A stretch of 64,000 bases of DNA. Origin: Streptomyces sp. DG1A-41. Its GTDB lineage: Bacteria; Actinomycetota; Actinomycetes; Streptomycetales; Streptomycetaceae. Shown here piece after piece: positions 45,885-57,147 of the stretch. Location of the stretch: the NCBI RefSeq assembly GCF_037055355.1, contig NZ_CP146350.1:6533001-6597000 (forward strand), given 5' to 3'. The position numbers and the translations under genes were made by a program. Below the pieces are notes generated by a model. The model worked only from the letters and a program-made list of their open reading frames with translations. It did not search any database and was not told the origin of the DNA. Within the stretch, counting starts at the first letter, position 1, and every line of letters starts with the position of its first letter.

Positions 45885-46336
45885 GCCCCCTCCAACGGGT
45901 CCGACGCACCTGCGGTTACGCAGCGGACGCGAGATGTGACGCTCTGTTCCCGCCTTCCCGCCTTCCCGGCGGCGATCGGTTCACTCGGCGCCCGGAAGTG
46001 CCCAGGGTGGTGTGCCTGGCGACACGCGCCCCTGAGTGCATCGCCGCACCCGCCCTGGTTGTTCTATGTCAAGTGAATCGCGGTGACCCGTACGTGAGTT
46101 CATTCGTTGGGGTGGCGAATAGTGGCGTTTTCGTGTGAGCCATGGCTGGACGGGTGATCGTAGGATTACTTTGCGTGCACGAGCCCTGGGGGCACATGCA
46201 CCGGTGAGTATGCCGGAGGCAAGTCGGTATTCCGTTCGAAGGGTGACAAGGGCCGGACGGAGGGCCTTGCGAACCGGCATGCTGATAGGGCTTGGGGCAC
46301 TCGGCGACAAGTGGTTTCAGGGATGGGGGCGTTCCA
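45885..46336. other. Long leader region upstream of nsdA
   Basis: 452 bases between the divergent primase-like gene and nsdA. An AT-richer core at 46050-46200 (TTGTTCTATG, GGATTACTTTGC) holds the probable promoters. No ORF there is convincing and no known riboswitch is recognised. Confidence 0.45.
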
Positions 46337-47836
46337 GTGAGCGGCAACGGCGGAAGCGGGACGAACGCTGCACACGCGACGCACACTGACAAGCGCCCGA
46401 ACGAGCTGCTCACCTCCTGGTTCGTGCGCAGCGGCTGGTCCAAGGGCGAGCTCGCCCGCCAGGTCAACCGCCGGGCACGCCAGCTGGGCGCCAACCACAT
46501 CTCCACGGACACCTCACGCGTGCGCCGCTGGCTCGACGGCGAGAACCCCCGCGAGCCGATCCCCAGGATCCTGTCCGAGCTGTTCTCGGAGCGCTTCGGC
46601 GTCGTCGTCTCCGTCGAGGACCTGGGGCTGCGCATCGCGCGCCAGTCCCCCTCGGCGACCGGCGTCGACCTGCCCTGGACGGGCCCGCAGACCGTGGCCC
46701 TGCTCAGCGAGTTCTCGCGCAGCGACCTCATGCTGGCGCGGCGCGGCTTCCTCGGGAGCTCGCTGGCCCTGTCTGCGGGCCCGGCCCTCATCGAGCCCAT
46801 GCAGCGCTGGCTCGTCCCCTCGCCGCCGGTCCCGTGCTCGGAGCCCGAGCCCGCTGCCGGTCCCTCCGGGCGGGCCCGCGGCCGGCTCTCCAAGCCGGAG
46901 CTGGACCTGCTGGAGTCCACAACCGTGATGTTCCGGCGGTGGGACGCCCAGTGCGGCGGCGGCCTGCGCCGCAAGGCGGTCGTCGGCCAGCTGCACGAGG
47001 TGACGGACCTCCTCCAGGAGCCTCAGCCCGAGACCACCACCCGGCGCCTGTTCAAGGTCGCCGCCGAGCTCGCCGAGCTGGCCGGCTGGATGTCGTACGA
47101 CATCGGGCTGCAGCCGACCGCCCAGAAGTACTTCGTCCTCGCGCTGCACGCCGCGAAGGAGGCCGGTGACCGGCCCCTCGGTTCGTACGTGCTGTCCAGC
47201 ATGAGCCGGCAGATGATCCACCTCGGCCGGCCCGACGACGCGCTGGAGCTGATCCACCTCGCACAGTACGGCAGCCGGGACTGCGCGAGCCCGCGGACCC
47301 AGTCGATGCTGTATGCGATGGAGGCCCGCGCCTACGCCAACATGGGCCAGCCCGGCAAGTGCAAGCGGGCGGTCCGGATGGCGGAGGACACCTTCGCCGA
47401 GGCCGACGAGTGGGACGAGCCGGACCCCGACTGGATCCGCTTCTTCTCCGAGGCCGAGCTGTACGGCGAGAACTCGCACTCGTACCGCGACCTGGCCTAC
47501 GTCGCCGGCCGCAGCCCGACGTACGCCTCGCTGGCCGCGCCCCTGATGAAGCGGGCCGTGGAGCTGTTCGCCGAGGACGACGAGCACCAGCGGTCGTATG
47601 CGCTGAACCTGATCGGCATGGCCACGGTGAACCTCCTCCAGCGCGAGCCCGAGCAGTGCACGGTCTTCGCCTCCCAGGCCATGCAGGTCGCCAAGAAGGT
47701 CCGCTCCGAGCGGGTCAACACTCGTATCCGAAAGACGGTCGACACGGCCGCACGCGACTTCGGTGACCTCGGCGAGGTCGTCGACCTCACCGAGCGGCTG
47801 GCCGCGGAGCTGCCCGAGGCGGCCGAGGCGGTCTGA
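46337..47836 (+). CDS. nsdA: Negative regulator of differentiation NsdA
   Basis: 499-residue TPR-like regulator that represses sporulation and antibiotic production in Streptomyces. It has an N-terminal helix-turn-helix-like part (residues 20-100, LLTSWFVRSGWSKGELARQVN, RVRRWLDGENPREPIPRIL) and repeated helices further on (AEYAELAGWMSYDIGL-like, AQKYFVLALHAAKEAGD, RSYALNLIGMATVNLL). GTG 46337 lies behind GGATGGGGG. No transmembrane part. A standalone gene with a long upstream region. Confidence 0.92.
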   Translation: MSGNGGSGTNAAHATHTDKRPNELLTSWFVRSGWSKGELARQVNRRARQLGANHISTDTSRVRRWLDGENPREPIPRILSELFSERFGVVVSVEDLGLRIARQSPSATGVDLPWTGPQTVALLSEFSRSDLMLARRGFLGSSLALSAGPALIEPMQRWLVPSPPVPCSEPEPAAGPSGRARGRLSKPELDLLESTTVMFRRWDAQCGGGLRRKAVVGQLHEVTDLLQEPQPETTTRRLFKVAAELAELAGWMSYDIGLQPTAQKYFVLALHAAKEAGDRPLGSYVLSSMSRQMIHLGRPDDALELIHLAQYGSRDCASPRTQSMLYAMEARAYANMGQPGKCKRAVRMAEDTFAEADEWDEPDPDWIRFFSEAELYGENSHSYRDLAYVAGRSPTYASLAAPLMKRAVELFAEDDEHQRSYALNLIGMATVNLLQREPEQCTVFASQAMQVAKKVRSERVNTRIRKTVDTAARDFGDLGEVVDLTERLAAELPEAAEAV

Positions 47837-48174
47837 GTCCGCCCTCCGAGCACCTGCCCGCACCCCTGAACCCCGGCCGTGGCCGGCCCTCCCGAACTGC
47901 CCGACTCGGCTCCCCCATGCCAGGTCATCGGAAGGCCGCCCGCGGCCGGACCCGCTTGCGCGCGGAAGATTGCGTCACGATAACGATCGACGCGCCCACA
48001 ATCCGGCAGTTCATCGAGGCGTAACACACAGAGCGCCTTCGTCACGGCGGCGAAACAACGAGGGGCTTCCACCGAAACCGCGCTGCGTCAATCTCGTGGC
48101 GCATAACCGGCCCACCCCTCATTCCGCTCGAGGCTTCGCCCGCACGGGGCCGTACCAACGACGAGGAGACGCCG
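47837..48174. other. Intergenic region upstream of amtB
   Basis: 338 bases holding the regulatory region of the nitrogen operon. It contains one clear GlnR-like site (48041-48056) and weaker half-sites (47974, 48021). No coding frame is supported. Confidence 0.6.
48021..48056 (+). promoter_or_regulatory. GlnR box upstream of amtB
   Basis: GTCAC-n6-GAAAC at 48041-48056 matches the GlnR consensus exactly; a preceding GTAAC (48021-48025) with 20-base phase gives a second half. GlnR activates amtB-glnK-glnD under nitrogen limitation in Streptomyces. The 20-base phase is slightly short of the usual 22. Confidence 0.75.
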
Positions 48175-49853
<1,679 letters not shown>

Positions 49854-49881
49854 GGCAGGCAAACGGAACAGGAGTCGCTGG

Positions 49882-52329
49882 GTGACGGGTACGGACGTGC
49901 AGAAGGAAGCAGAGGACTCGGGACCCAGCGGCTACGCGGCGGCCCGGCTGCGCCTCCTCACCGAGGAGGCGCGGTCCGGGCCGCCGCGCCGTGCGGCCCT
50001 GGCCGAACTCACGGACGACTGGCTCACCGGCCTGTTCACCGCGGGCGCGGAAGGGCTGCGCGGGGCCTCCCTGGTCGCCGTCGGCGGCTACGGACGCGGC
50101 GAACTCTCCCCGCGCAGCGACCTCGACCTGCTCCTGCTGCACGACGGCAGCGACCCCAAGGCGGTCGCCGCTCTCGCCGACCGGCTCTGGTACCCCGTCT
50201 GGGACCTGGGCCTGGCCCTCGACCACTCCGTCCGGACTCCCGCCGAGGCCCGCAAGACGGCCGGCGAGGACCTCAAGGTGCAGCTCGGCCTTCTGGACGC
50301 CCGGCACATCGCCGGTGACCTCGGTCTCACGGCCGGGCTGCGTACGGCCGTGCTGGCCGACTGGCGCAACCAGGCGCCCAGGCGCCTCCCCGAACTCCAG
50401 GAACTGTGCGCCGAACGCGCCGAGCGGCAGGGCGAGTTGCAGTACCTGCTGGAACCCGACCTGAAGGAGGCCCGGGGCGGACTGCGCGACGCCACCGCCC
50501 TGCGCGCCGTCGCCGCCTCCTGGCTCGCCGACGCCCCGCGCGAGGGCCTCGCCGACGCCCGGCGCCGGCTCCTCGACGTACGGGACGCACTGCACCTGAC
50601 CACCGGGCGGGCGACCGACCGGCTCGCCCTTCAAGAGCAGGACCAGGTGGCCGCCGAGCTCGGCCTGCTCGACGCGGACACGCTGCTGCGGCAGGTGTAC
50701 GAGGCGGCGCGGCTCGTCTCGTACGCCAGTGACGTCACCTGGCGCGAGGTGGGACGCGTGCTGCGGTCGCGCGCCGTGCGGCCCAGGCTGCGCGCCATGC
50801 TGGGCGGCGGGAAGCCGACCGCCGAGCGTTCTCCGCTGGCCGAAGGCGTGGTGGAGCAGGACGGCGAGGTGGTGCTCGCCCGTGCCGCACGCCCCGAGCG
50901 CGACCCCGTGCTGCCGCTGCGCGCCGCGGCCGCCGCCGCGCAGGCCGGACTCCCGCTCTCCCTGCACGCCGTACGGCGCGTGGCGGCCACCGTGCGCCTG
51001 CTGCCCACGCCCTGGCCCGCCGAGGCACGGGAACAGCTCGTCACCCTGCTCGGCTCCGGCCGCCCGACCATCGAGGTCTGGGAGGCGCTGGAGGCCGAGG
51101 GCCTGATCACCCGGCTGCTGCCCGACTGGGAACGGGTGCGCTGCCGCCCGCAGCGCAACGCCGTGCACATCTGGACCGTCGACCGGCATCTCATCGAGAC
51201 CGCCGTACAAGCCTCCGAGTTCACCCGCCGGGTCAGCCGCCCCGACCTGCTGCTGGTCGCCGCGCTGCTGCACGACATCGGCAAGGGCTGGCCCGGCGAC
51301 CACTCGGTGGCCGGCGAGATCATCGCCAAGGACGTGGCCGCCCGCATCGGCTTCGACCGCCACGACGTGACGGTCATCGCCACTCTCGTACGGCACCACC
51401 TGCTGCTGGTCGAGACGGCCACCCGGCGTGACCTGGAGGACCCGGCCACGGTGCGCTCGGTCGCCGAGGCCGTCGGCTCCGAGGGCACCCTGGAACTGCT
51501 GCACGCGCTCACCGAGGCCGACGCCCTGGCCACCGGACCGGCCGCCTGGTCGTCCTGGCGCGGCTCGCTCGTCGCCGACCTCGTCAGGCGGGTCGCGGCC
51601 GTGCTCGCCGGGGACGCCCCGGCCGACCCCGAGGAGGCCGCGCCGACCGCCGAGCAGGAGCGGCTCGCCATCGAGGCGGTCGCGACGGGCAGCCCGGTCC
51701 TCTCCCTGCGGGCACAGACCGAGCCGCCCGCCGGGCAGGAGCCGTCCGGCGACCCGGAGCCGCTGGGTGTGGAGCTGCTCATCGCCGTTCCCGACCAGCC
51801 GGGTGTGCTGCCCGCGGTGGCCGGTGTCCTCGCCATGCACCGGCTGACCGTCCGCACGGCGGAGCTGCGGTCCCTGAACCTCCCGGACGGCGTCGACGGC
51901 TCCGTCCTGCTGCTGGACTGGCGGGTCGCCGCCGAGTACGGCTCCCTGCCGCAGGCCGCCCGCCTCCGCGCCGACCTCGTGCGGGCGCTGGACGGCTCCC
52001 TGGACATCGCGGGCCGCCTCGCCGAACGGGACGCGGCCTATCCGCGCCGCCGGGGCGTGGTGGCCCCGCCGCCCCGGGTGTCGGTCCACCCGGCCGCCTC
52101 CCGGCTGGCCACCGTCATCGAGGTGCGCTCCCAGGACGCCCCGGGCCTGCTGTTCCGCATCGGCCGCGCCCTGGAGGACGCGAGCGTACTGGTGCGCAGC
52201 GCGCACGCTTCGACGCTCGGTGCCAACGCCGTGGACGCCTTCTACGTGACCGGCCCGGAGGGCGCGCCCCTGCCCGGCGACGAGGCCGAGTCGGTGGCGC
52301 GGAAGCTGGAGGAGACACTGCGTGGGTGA
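49882..52329 (+). CDS. glnD: PII nucleotidyltransferase/removing enzyme GlnD
   Basis: 815 residues. Nucleotidyltransferase motif GGYGRGELSPRSDLDLLLLHD (about 64-84), HD hydrolase domain LLVAALLHDIGKGWPGDHS (about 458-476), and two C-terminal ACT domains (GVELLIAVPDQPGVLP, TVIEVRSQDAPGLLF) that sense glutamine. In actinomycetes it adenylylates GlnK. GTG 49882 chosen behind ACAGGAG. Shorter than E. coli GlnD, as expected. Confidence 0.95.
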   Translation: MTGTDVQKEAEDSGPSGYAAARLRLLTEEARSGPPRRAALAELTDDWLTGLFTAGAEGLRGASLVAVGGYGRGELSPRSDLDLLLLHDGSDPKAVAALADRLWYPVWDLGLALDHSVRTPAEARKTAGEDLKVQLGLLDARHIAGDLGLTAGLRTAVLADWRNQAPRRLPELQELCAERAERQGELQYLLEPDLKEARGGLRDATALRAVAASWLADAPREGLADARRRLLDVRDALHLTTGRATDRLALQEQDQVAAELGLLDADTLLRQVYEAARLVSYASDVTWREVGRVLRSRAVRPRLRAMLGGGKPTAERSPLAEGVVEQDGEVVLARAARPERDPVLPLRAAAAAAQAGLPLSLHAVRRVAATVRLLPTPWPAEAREQLVTLLGSGRPTIEVWEALEAEGLITRLLPDWERVRCRPQRNAVHIWTVDRHLIETAVQASEFTRRVSRPDLLLVAALLHDIGKGWPGDHSVAGEIIAKDVAARIGFDRHDVTVIATLVRHHLLLVETATRRDLEDPATVRSVAEAVGSEGTLELLHALTEADALATGPAAWSSWRGSLVADLVRRVAAVLAGDAPADPEEAAPTAEQERLAIEAVATGSPVLSLRAQTEPPAGQEPSGDPEPLGVELLIAVPDQPGVLPAVAGVLAMHRLTVRTAELRSLNLPDGVDGSVLLLDWRVAAEYGSLPQAARLRADLVRALDGSLDIAGRLAERDAAYPRRRGVVAPPPRVSVHPAASRLATVIEVRSQDAPGLLFRIGRALEDASVLVRSAHASTLGANAVDAFYVTGPEGAPLPGDEAESVARKLEETLRG

Positions 52330-52412
52330 GGGCGACCCGGCGACTTGTCACGCCGGGATACCCTGGAGGGCGATTCCCCAGTCTGTCTCCGACCCCGAGG
52401 ACCGCGAGCGCC

Positions 52413-53963
52413 GTGTTCGATACTCTTTCCGATCGCCTCTCAGCGACCTTCAAGAACCTGCGCGGCAAGGGACGGCTCTCCGAGGCGGACATCGACGCCA
52501 CGGCGCGCGAGATCCGGATCGCGCTCCTCGAGGCGGACGTGGCGCTGCCGGTCGTCCGTACGTTCATCAAGAACGTCAAGGAGCGCGCGCTCGGAGCCGA
52601 GGTCTCCAAGGCGCTGAACCCGGCCCAGCAGGTCCTCAAGATCGTCAACGACGAACTGGTCACCATCCTCGGCGGCGAGACGCGGCGTCTGCGCTTCGCC
52701 AAGCAGCCGCCCACCGTGATCATGCTGGCGGGTCTCCAGGGTGCCGGTAAGACCACCCTCGCGGGCAAGCTCGGACGGTGGCTGAAGGAGCAGGGCCACT
52801 CGCCGCTGCTGGTCGCCTGTGACCTCCAGCGCCCGAACGCCGTGAACCAGCTCAGCGTCGTCGCCGAGCGCGCCGGTGTCGCCGTCTACGCGCCCGAGCC
52901 GGGCAACGGCGTCGGTGACCCGGTCAAGGTCGCCAAGGACTCCATCGAGCACGCCAGGACCAAGGTCCACGACATCGTGATCGTGGACACCGCCGGCCGC
53001 CTGGGCATCGACCAGGAGATGATGCGGCAGGCCGCGGACATCAGGGACGCGGTCAGCCCCGACGAGATCCTGTTCGTCGTCGACGCGATGATCGGTCAGG
53101 ACGCCGTCAACACCGCCGAGGCCTTCCGCGACGGCGTCGGCTTCGACGGCGTGGTGCTCTCCAAGCTCGACGGTGACGCCCGTGGTGGTGCGGCCCTGTC
53201 GATCCGGCAGATCACCGGCAAGCCGATCATGTTCGCGTCGAACGGCGAGAAGCTCGACGACTTCGACGCCTTCCACCCGGACCGGATGGCCTCCCGCATC
53301 CTCGACATGGGTGACCTGCTCACCCTGATCGAGCAGGCGGAGAAGACCTTCGACCAGGCCGAAGCCCAGAAGATGGCCGAGAAGCTGGCCTCCAAGAAGG
53401 GCCAGGACTTCACCCTCGACGACTTCCTGGCCCAGATGGAGCAGGTCAGGAAGATGGGCTCCATCTCCAAGCTGCTCGGCATGCTCCCGGGCATGGGCCA
53501 GATGAAGGACCAGATCAACAACCTCGACGAGCGGGACGTCGACCGCACGGCCGCGATCATCAAGTCGATGACCCCGGGGGAGCGCCAGGACCCGACGATC
53601 ATCAACGGCTCGCGCCGCGCCCGTATCGCGCGGGGTTCCGGTGTCGAGGTCAGCGCGGTGAAGAACCTGGTCGAGCGGTTCTTCGAGGCCCGCAAGATGA
53701 TGTCCCGCATGGCCCAGGGCGGCGGCATGCCCGGGATGCCCGGCATGCCGGGCATGGGCGGCGGTCCCGGCCGGGCGAAGAAGAAGCAGAAGCAGGCGAA
53801 GGGCAAGCAGCGCTCCGGCAACCCGATGAAGCGCAAGCAGCAGGAGCAGGAGGCCGCCGCCCGCCGTGCGGCCGCCGCCGAGGGCGGAGGCGCCTTCGGA
53901 CTGCCGCAGCAGGGCGCCAAGGACTTCGAACTCCCCGACGAGTTCAAGAAGTTCATGGGCTGA
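52413..53963 (+). CDS. ffh: Signal recognition particle protein
   Basis: 516-residue SRP54-type GTPase that binds signal peptides and SRP RNA and hands ribosomes to FtsY. N domain (FDTLSDRLSATFKNLRGKG), G domain GLQGAGKTTLAGKL, DTAGRLGID, SKLDGDARGG, then the Met-rich M domain (MEQVRKMGSISKLLGMLPGMG). The C-terminal GGGMPGMPGMPGMGGGPG and KKKQKQAKGKQ tail are characteristic of actinobacterial Ffh. Confidence 0.97.
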   Translation: MFDTLSDRLSATFKNLRGKGRLSEADIDATAREIRIALLEADVALPVVRTFIKNVKERALGAEVSKALNPAQQVLKIVNDELVTILGGETRRLRFAKQPPTVIMLAGLQGAGKTTLAGKLGRWLKEQGHSPLLVACDLQRPNAVNQLSVVAERAGVAVYAPEPGNGVGDPVKVAKDSIEHARTKVHDIVIVDTAGRLGIDQEMMRQAADIRDAVSPDEILFVVDAMIGQDAVNTAEAFRDGVGFDGVVLSKLDGDARGGAALSIRQITGKPIMFASNGEKLDDFDAFHPDRMASRILDMGDLLTLIEQAEKTFDQAEAQKMAEKLASKKGQDFTLDDFLAQMEQVRKMGSISKLLGMLPGMGQMKDQINNLDERDVDRTAAIIKSMTPGERQDPTIINGSRRARIARGSGVEVSAVKNLVERFFEARKMMSRMAQGGGMPGMPGMPGMGGGPGRAKKKQKQAKGKQRSGNPMKRKQQEQEAAARRAAAAEGGGAFGLPQQGAKDFELPDEFKKFMG

Positions 53964-54000
53964 CCCGCCCGCTCCCGCACGACACGGGTTTCTGAACGGC

Positions 54001-54040
54001 ACTGAGGGCGCCCCCCTTCGCAAAGGGGGGCGCCCTCAGT
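54001..54040. terminator. Bidirectional terminator after ffh
   Basis: Perfect 18-base arms ACTGAGGGCGCCCCCCTT and AAGGGGGGCGCCCTCAGT with a CGCA loop. Very strong and symmetric. Confidence 0.92.
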
Positions 54041-54061
54041 GGTTCCTCGCCGACTCTCCGG

Positions 54062-54589
54062 TCAGGTGTTCGGGAACTTCCAGATGTAGGGCTCGCCGTC
54101 CTCCTCGGACCAGTGGACCTCGACGCTCTTGGCGTTCGCAGGGATCACGTACGTCTCGCAGAAGACATGGCTCTCGCCCTGCTTCCAGCTCTCGACGTCG
54201 TACGGGTCCTCGCAGCCCGCCGCGTCGTCGGACGCGCCGATGAGGACGCTGCCGCGCTGCCCGTCGGCGAAGATCGTGGTGCCGTCGTGCACGTCGGAGC
54301 CGTCGGTGAGGGCGGGCCCGCTCTTGTGCGTGTACTTCACGTGGGCGACGGCCAGCACCATGCCCTTGACCTTGTCCGGCTGCGACACGGCCTTGGCCGC
54401 CTCCGCCTCGGTGCCCACGTCGACCTTCTGCGCCACGACGTCGTAGGTGACCGCTCCCGGGTCCTCCGCGACCTCGCCCGTGGCGCTCTCGCCGGTCCCC
54501 AGCTCGCCGCCGGACGTCGGCTCCGGCGACGGGAAGACCTTGGCCTTCTCGGTGTGCAGATGTGTAGGTCCCCCGAGCGGTGGAGCACA
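54062..54589 (-). pseudogene. 5'-truncated secreted or lipoprotein remnant
   Basis: The minus-strand frame carries a folded-looking extracytoplasmic domain: TEKAKVFPSPEPTSGGELGTG, then VAQKVDVGTEAEAAKAVSQP, CEDPYDVESWKQGESHVFCETYVIPAN (two Cys) and a C-terminal EDGEPYIWKFPNT. But it opens just after an in-frame TAA (54592-54590) with only CAPPLGGPTHLH before it and no ATG/GTG until GTG 54436. The expected signal peptide and lipobox are missing, so the gene appears to have lost its 5' end. If GTG 54436 is used, a cytoplasmic 124-residue product would result. Confidence 0.65.
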
Positions 54590-54677
54590 TTAAGCGTTCA
54601 TGATCCACTTGGTGAAACCAAAAGCACCCCATGGTGCCTTCTTCACACCATTCACACCTGCACTGAAGACCTGTCCG

Positions 54678-55532
54678 TCACGGAGTGCGGGCGATCAGAT
54701 ACCGGAACACGTTCGGCATCCACACCGTCCCGTCCTGCCGCTGGTGCGGATGCAGAGCCTCGGTCAGCTCCTTGTCCACCTGCACCTGGTCCGTCGCCGT
54801 GATCGCCGCGTCGAACAGCCCCGTCGACTTGAGCCCACGCACCGCGCTGTCCACATCGGCGTACCCGAAGGGGCACGCCACCCGCCCGGACCCGTCCGGC
54901 TTGAGACCCGCCCGCTGGGCGACCTCCTCCAGGTCGTCGCGGAGGGCGGGACGCCAGCTGCCCGTGCTGCGCAGCGGCTCCGCCAGCTTGGTGGCGACCC
55001 GCAGCACGGACGTCGTGGCGCACCGCTCCGGCGGACCCCAGCCGGCCAGCACCACGGCCGCTCCGCGCCCCGCCAGCGGCGTCGCTTCCGCGAGCAGCCC
55101 GCCCAGCCCCTCCGAGTCGCCCGCGAGGCACCCGATCGGCTCGAAGGCGGTCACCAGGGTGTACGCGGGAGCGCCCGGCTCCACCGTGTCCCGCGGTGAG
55201 CCGTCGACCAGCCGGGTGCCCGCACGCGCGCGCGTGGCCCAGGCCGCGGGCAGCAGCCGCTCCCGTGCGAGGGCCATTCTTTCGGGGGAAGCGTCGACAC
55301 CGGTGACCGTCGCTCCCCGGGCGGTGGCCATCAGCAGGGCGAGTCCGGAACCGCAGCCGAGGCCGAGCAGCCGCGTCGCGGGACCCACGTCCAGTCGCTC
55401 GTAGACGGCCTCGTAGAGCGGTACGAGCATCCGCTCCTGGATCTCGGACCAGTCACGCGCGCGTGCACACAGGTCCACGCGGGGTGCGGCCCCCGCGTGA
55501 GGCAGGTGCTGCCGCACGAGCGTAGGTGTCAT
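54678..55532 (-). CDS. SAM-dependent methyltransferase (class I)
   Basis: 284 residues. Glycine loop LLGLGCGSGLALLMA near residue 60 is SAM-binding motif I, followed by VTGVDASPERMALAR. The rest is variable. It resembles class I methyltransferases of unknown substrate that lie between ffh and rpsP in Streptomyces. No partner gene is on the same strand apart from the truncated one downstream. Confidence 0.82.
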   Translation of the reverse strand: MTPTLVRQHLPHAGAAPRVDLCARARDWSEIQERMLVPLYEAVYERLDVGPATRLLGLGCGSGLALLMATARGATVTGVDASPERMALARERLLPAAWATRARAGTRLVDGSPRDTVEPGAPAYTLVTAFEPIGCLAGDSEGLGGLLAEATPLAGRGAAVVLAGWGPPERCATTSVLRVATKLAEPLRSTGSWRPALRDDLEEVAQRAGLKPDGSGRVACPFGYADVDSAVRGLKSTGLFDAAITATDQVQVDKELTEALHPHQRQDGTVWMPNVFRYLIARTP

Positions 55533-55731
55533 AAGTAAGCGCCCCAATCCGCCGAGAGTTGCCTCTTGCCCGATTCCATGGCCCCCGTGACAGTGCGCTC
55601 GCACTACCCCCGTATGCCAGGAAACTCCCCCCTCGACCTGTCGTCCAGTGGAATGCGGCACGGCATATGAGTTGTCATGTGCCTATGGCGAGATTTCACA
55701 TTCCGGCAACGTGGGCCCGTACCATCTCGCC

Positions 55732-57147
55732 ATGGCCAAGGCACCCGTTCTCACCCCCCAGGCGGACGATTTCCCGCGCTGGTACCAGGACTTGATCACC
55801 AAGGCGGAGCTCGCCGACAACGGGCCGGTGCGCGGCACCATGGTCATCCGACCGTACGGATACGGGCTGTGGGAGCGGATGCAGGCGGAGATGGACGCCC
55901 GTATCAAGGAGACGGGCACCCAGAACGCGTACTTCCCGCTGCTGATCCCGCAGTCGTACCTCACGCGCGAGGCGGACCACGTCGAGGGCTTCGCGCCGGA
56001 ACTCGCGGTCGTCACGCACGGCGGCGGCAAGGAACTGGAGGAGCCGGCGGTCGTCCGCCCCACCTCCGAGATGATCATCAACGCCTCCTTCTCGAAGTGG
56101 GTGCAGAGCTACCGCGATCTGCCGCTGCTCATCAACCAGTGGGCGAACGTCGTCCGCTGGGAGCTGCGGCCCCGTCTCTTCCTGCGCACCACCGAGTTCC
56201 TCTGGCAGGAGGGCCACACCGCGCACGCCACGTACGAGGAGGCGCGCGATTTCGCCGCGCACATTCACCGGCAGGTCTACGAGGACTTCATGGTGAACGT
56301 CCTCGCCATGGACGTCGTCCCCGGCCGCAAGACCGTCAGGGAGCGGTTCGCCGGTGCCGTCAACACCCTCACGCTCGAAGGCATGATGGGTGACGGCAAG
56401 GCCCTCCAGATGGCCACCAGCCACGAACTGGGCCAGAACTTCGCCAAGGCCTTCAACACGCAGTACCTGTCGAAGGACGGCCGGCAGGAGCTGGTCTGGC
56501 AGACCTCCTGGGGTTCCACCACCCGCATGATCGGCGCCCTGGTGATGATGCACGGCGACGACAACGGCCTGCGTGTCCCGCCGCGGCTGGCGCAGATCCA
56601 GGCCGTGGTGCTCGCGATCAAGGGCGACGAAGCGGTTCTGGCCAAGGTCCGCGAGCTCGGCGACCGGCTGAAGGCGGCCGGAGTCCGTGTCCACGTCGAC
56701 GACCGCACCGACATCCCCTTCGGCCGCCGCGCCGTCGACTGGGAGCTCAAGGGCGTGCCGGTCCGGATCGAGATCGGCCCGCGTGACCTGGAGAACGGCA
56801 CGGCGATGCTGGCCCGCCGCATTCCGGGCGGCAAGAAGCCGGTCGCTCTGGACGCCCTGGAGTCGCAGCTGCCGAAGGTCCTCGAAGAGGACCATGCCCT
56901 GCTGCTGAGGCAGTCCCGGGAGCGCCGCGAATCCCGTACCGCCGAGGTCTCGACGATCGACGAGGCCGTCGAGGCCACGGGCGCCGGCGGCTGGGCCCGC
57001 ATTCCGTGGGCGGTGCTCGGCGAGGAGGGCGAAGCCAAGCTGGCCGATCACGCGGTGAGCGTGCGGTGTCTGGTCGCCGAGGACGGGTCGGTGCCGGACG
57101 CCGACGACGCACCCGGTAACGTCGCGATCGTCGCACGCGCTTACTGA
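55732..57147 (+). CDS. proS: Archaeal/eukaryotic-type prolyl-tRNA synthetase
   Basis: 471-residue class II ProRS without the bacterial editing insertion, so of the archaeal/eukaryotic type (ProRS type 3). Motif 1 region MVIRPYGYGLWERMQ, motif 2 RTTEFLWQEGHTAH, motif 3 HGDDNGLRVPPRLAQ, anticodon domain VPVRIEIGPRDLENGTAML, and the typical C-terminal Tyr (IVARAY). Streptomyces normally carry a longer bacterial-type proS elsewhere; this one would then be a second copy, as seen with ProRS inhibitor resistance. That role is not shown by the neighbours. ATG 55732 follows an AT-rich gap. Confidence 0.9.
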   Translation: MAKAPVLTPQADDFPRWYQDLITKAELADNGPVRGTMVIRPYGYGLWERMQAEMDARIKETGTQNAYFPLLIPQSYLTREADHVEGFAPELAVVTHGGGKELEEPAVVRPTSEMIINASFSKWVQSYRDLPLLINQWANVVRWELRPRLFLRTTEFLWQEGHTAHATYEEARDFAAHIHRQVYEDFMVNVLAMDVVPGRKTVRERFAGAVNTLTLEGMMGDGKALQMATSHELGQNFAKAFNTQYLSKDGRQELVWQTSWGSTTRMIGALVMMHGDDNGLRVPPRLAQIQAVVLAIKGDEAVLAKVRELGDRLKAAGVRVHVDDRTDIPFGRRAVDWELKGVPVRIEIGPRDLENGTAMLARRIPGGKKPVALDALESQLPKVLEEDHALLLRQSRERRESRTAEVSTIDEAVEATGAGGWARIPWAVLGEEGEAKLADHAVSVRCLVAEDGSVPDADDAPGNVAIVARAY

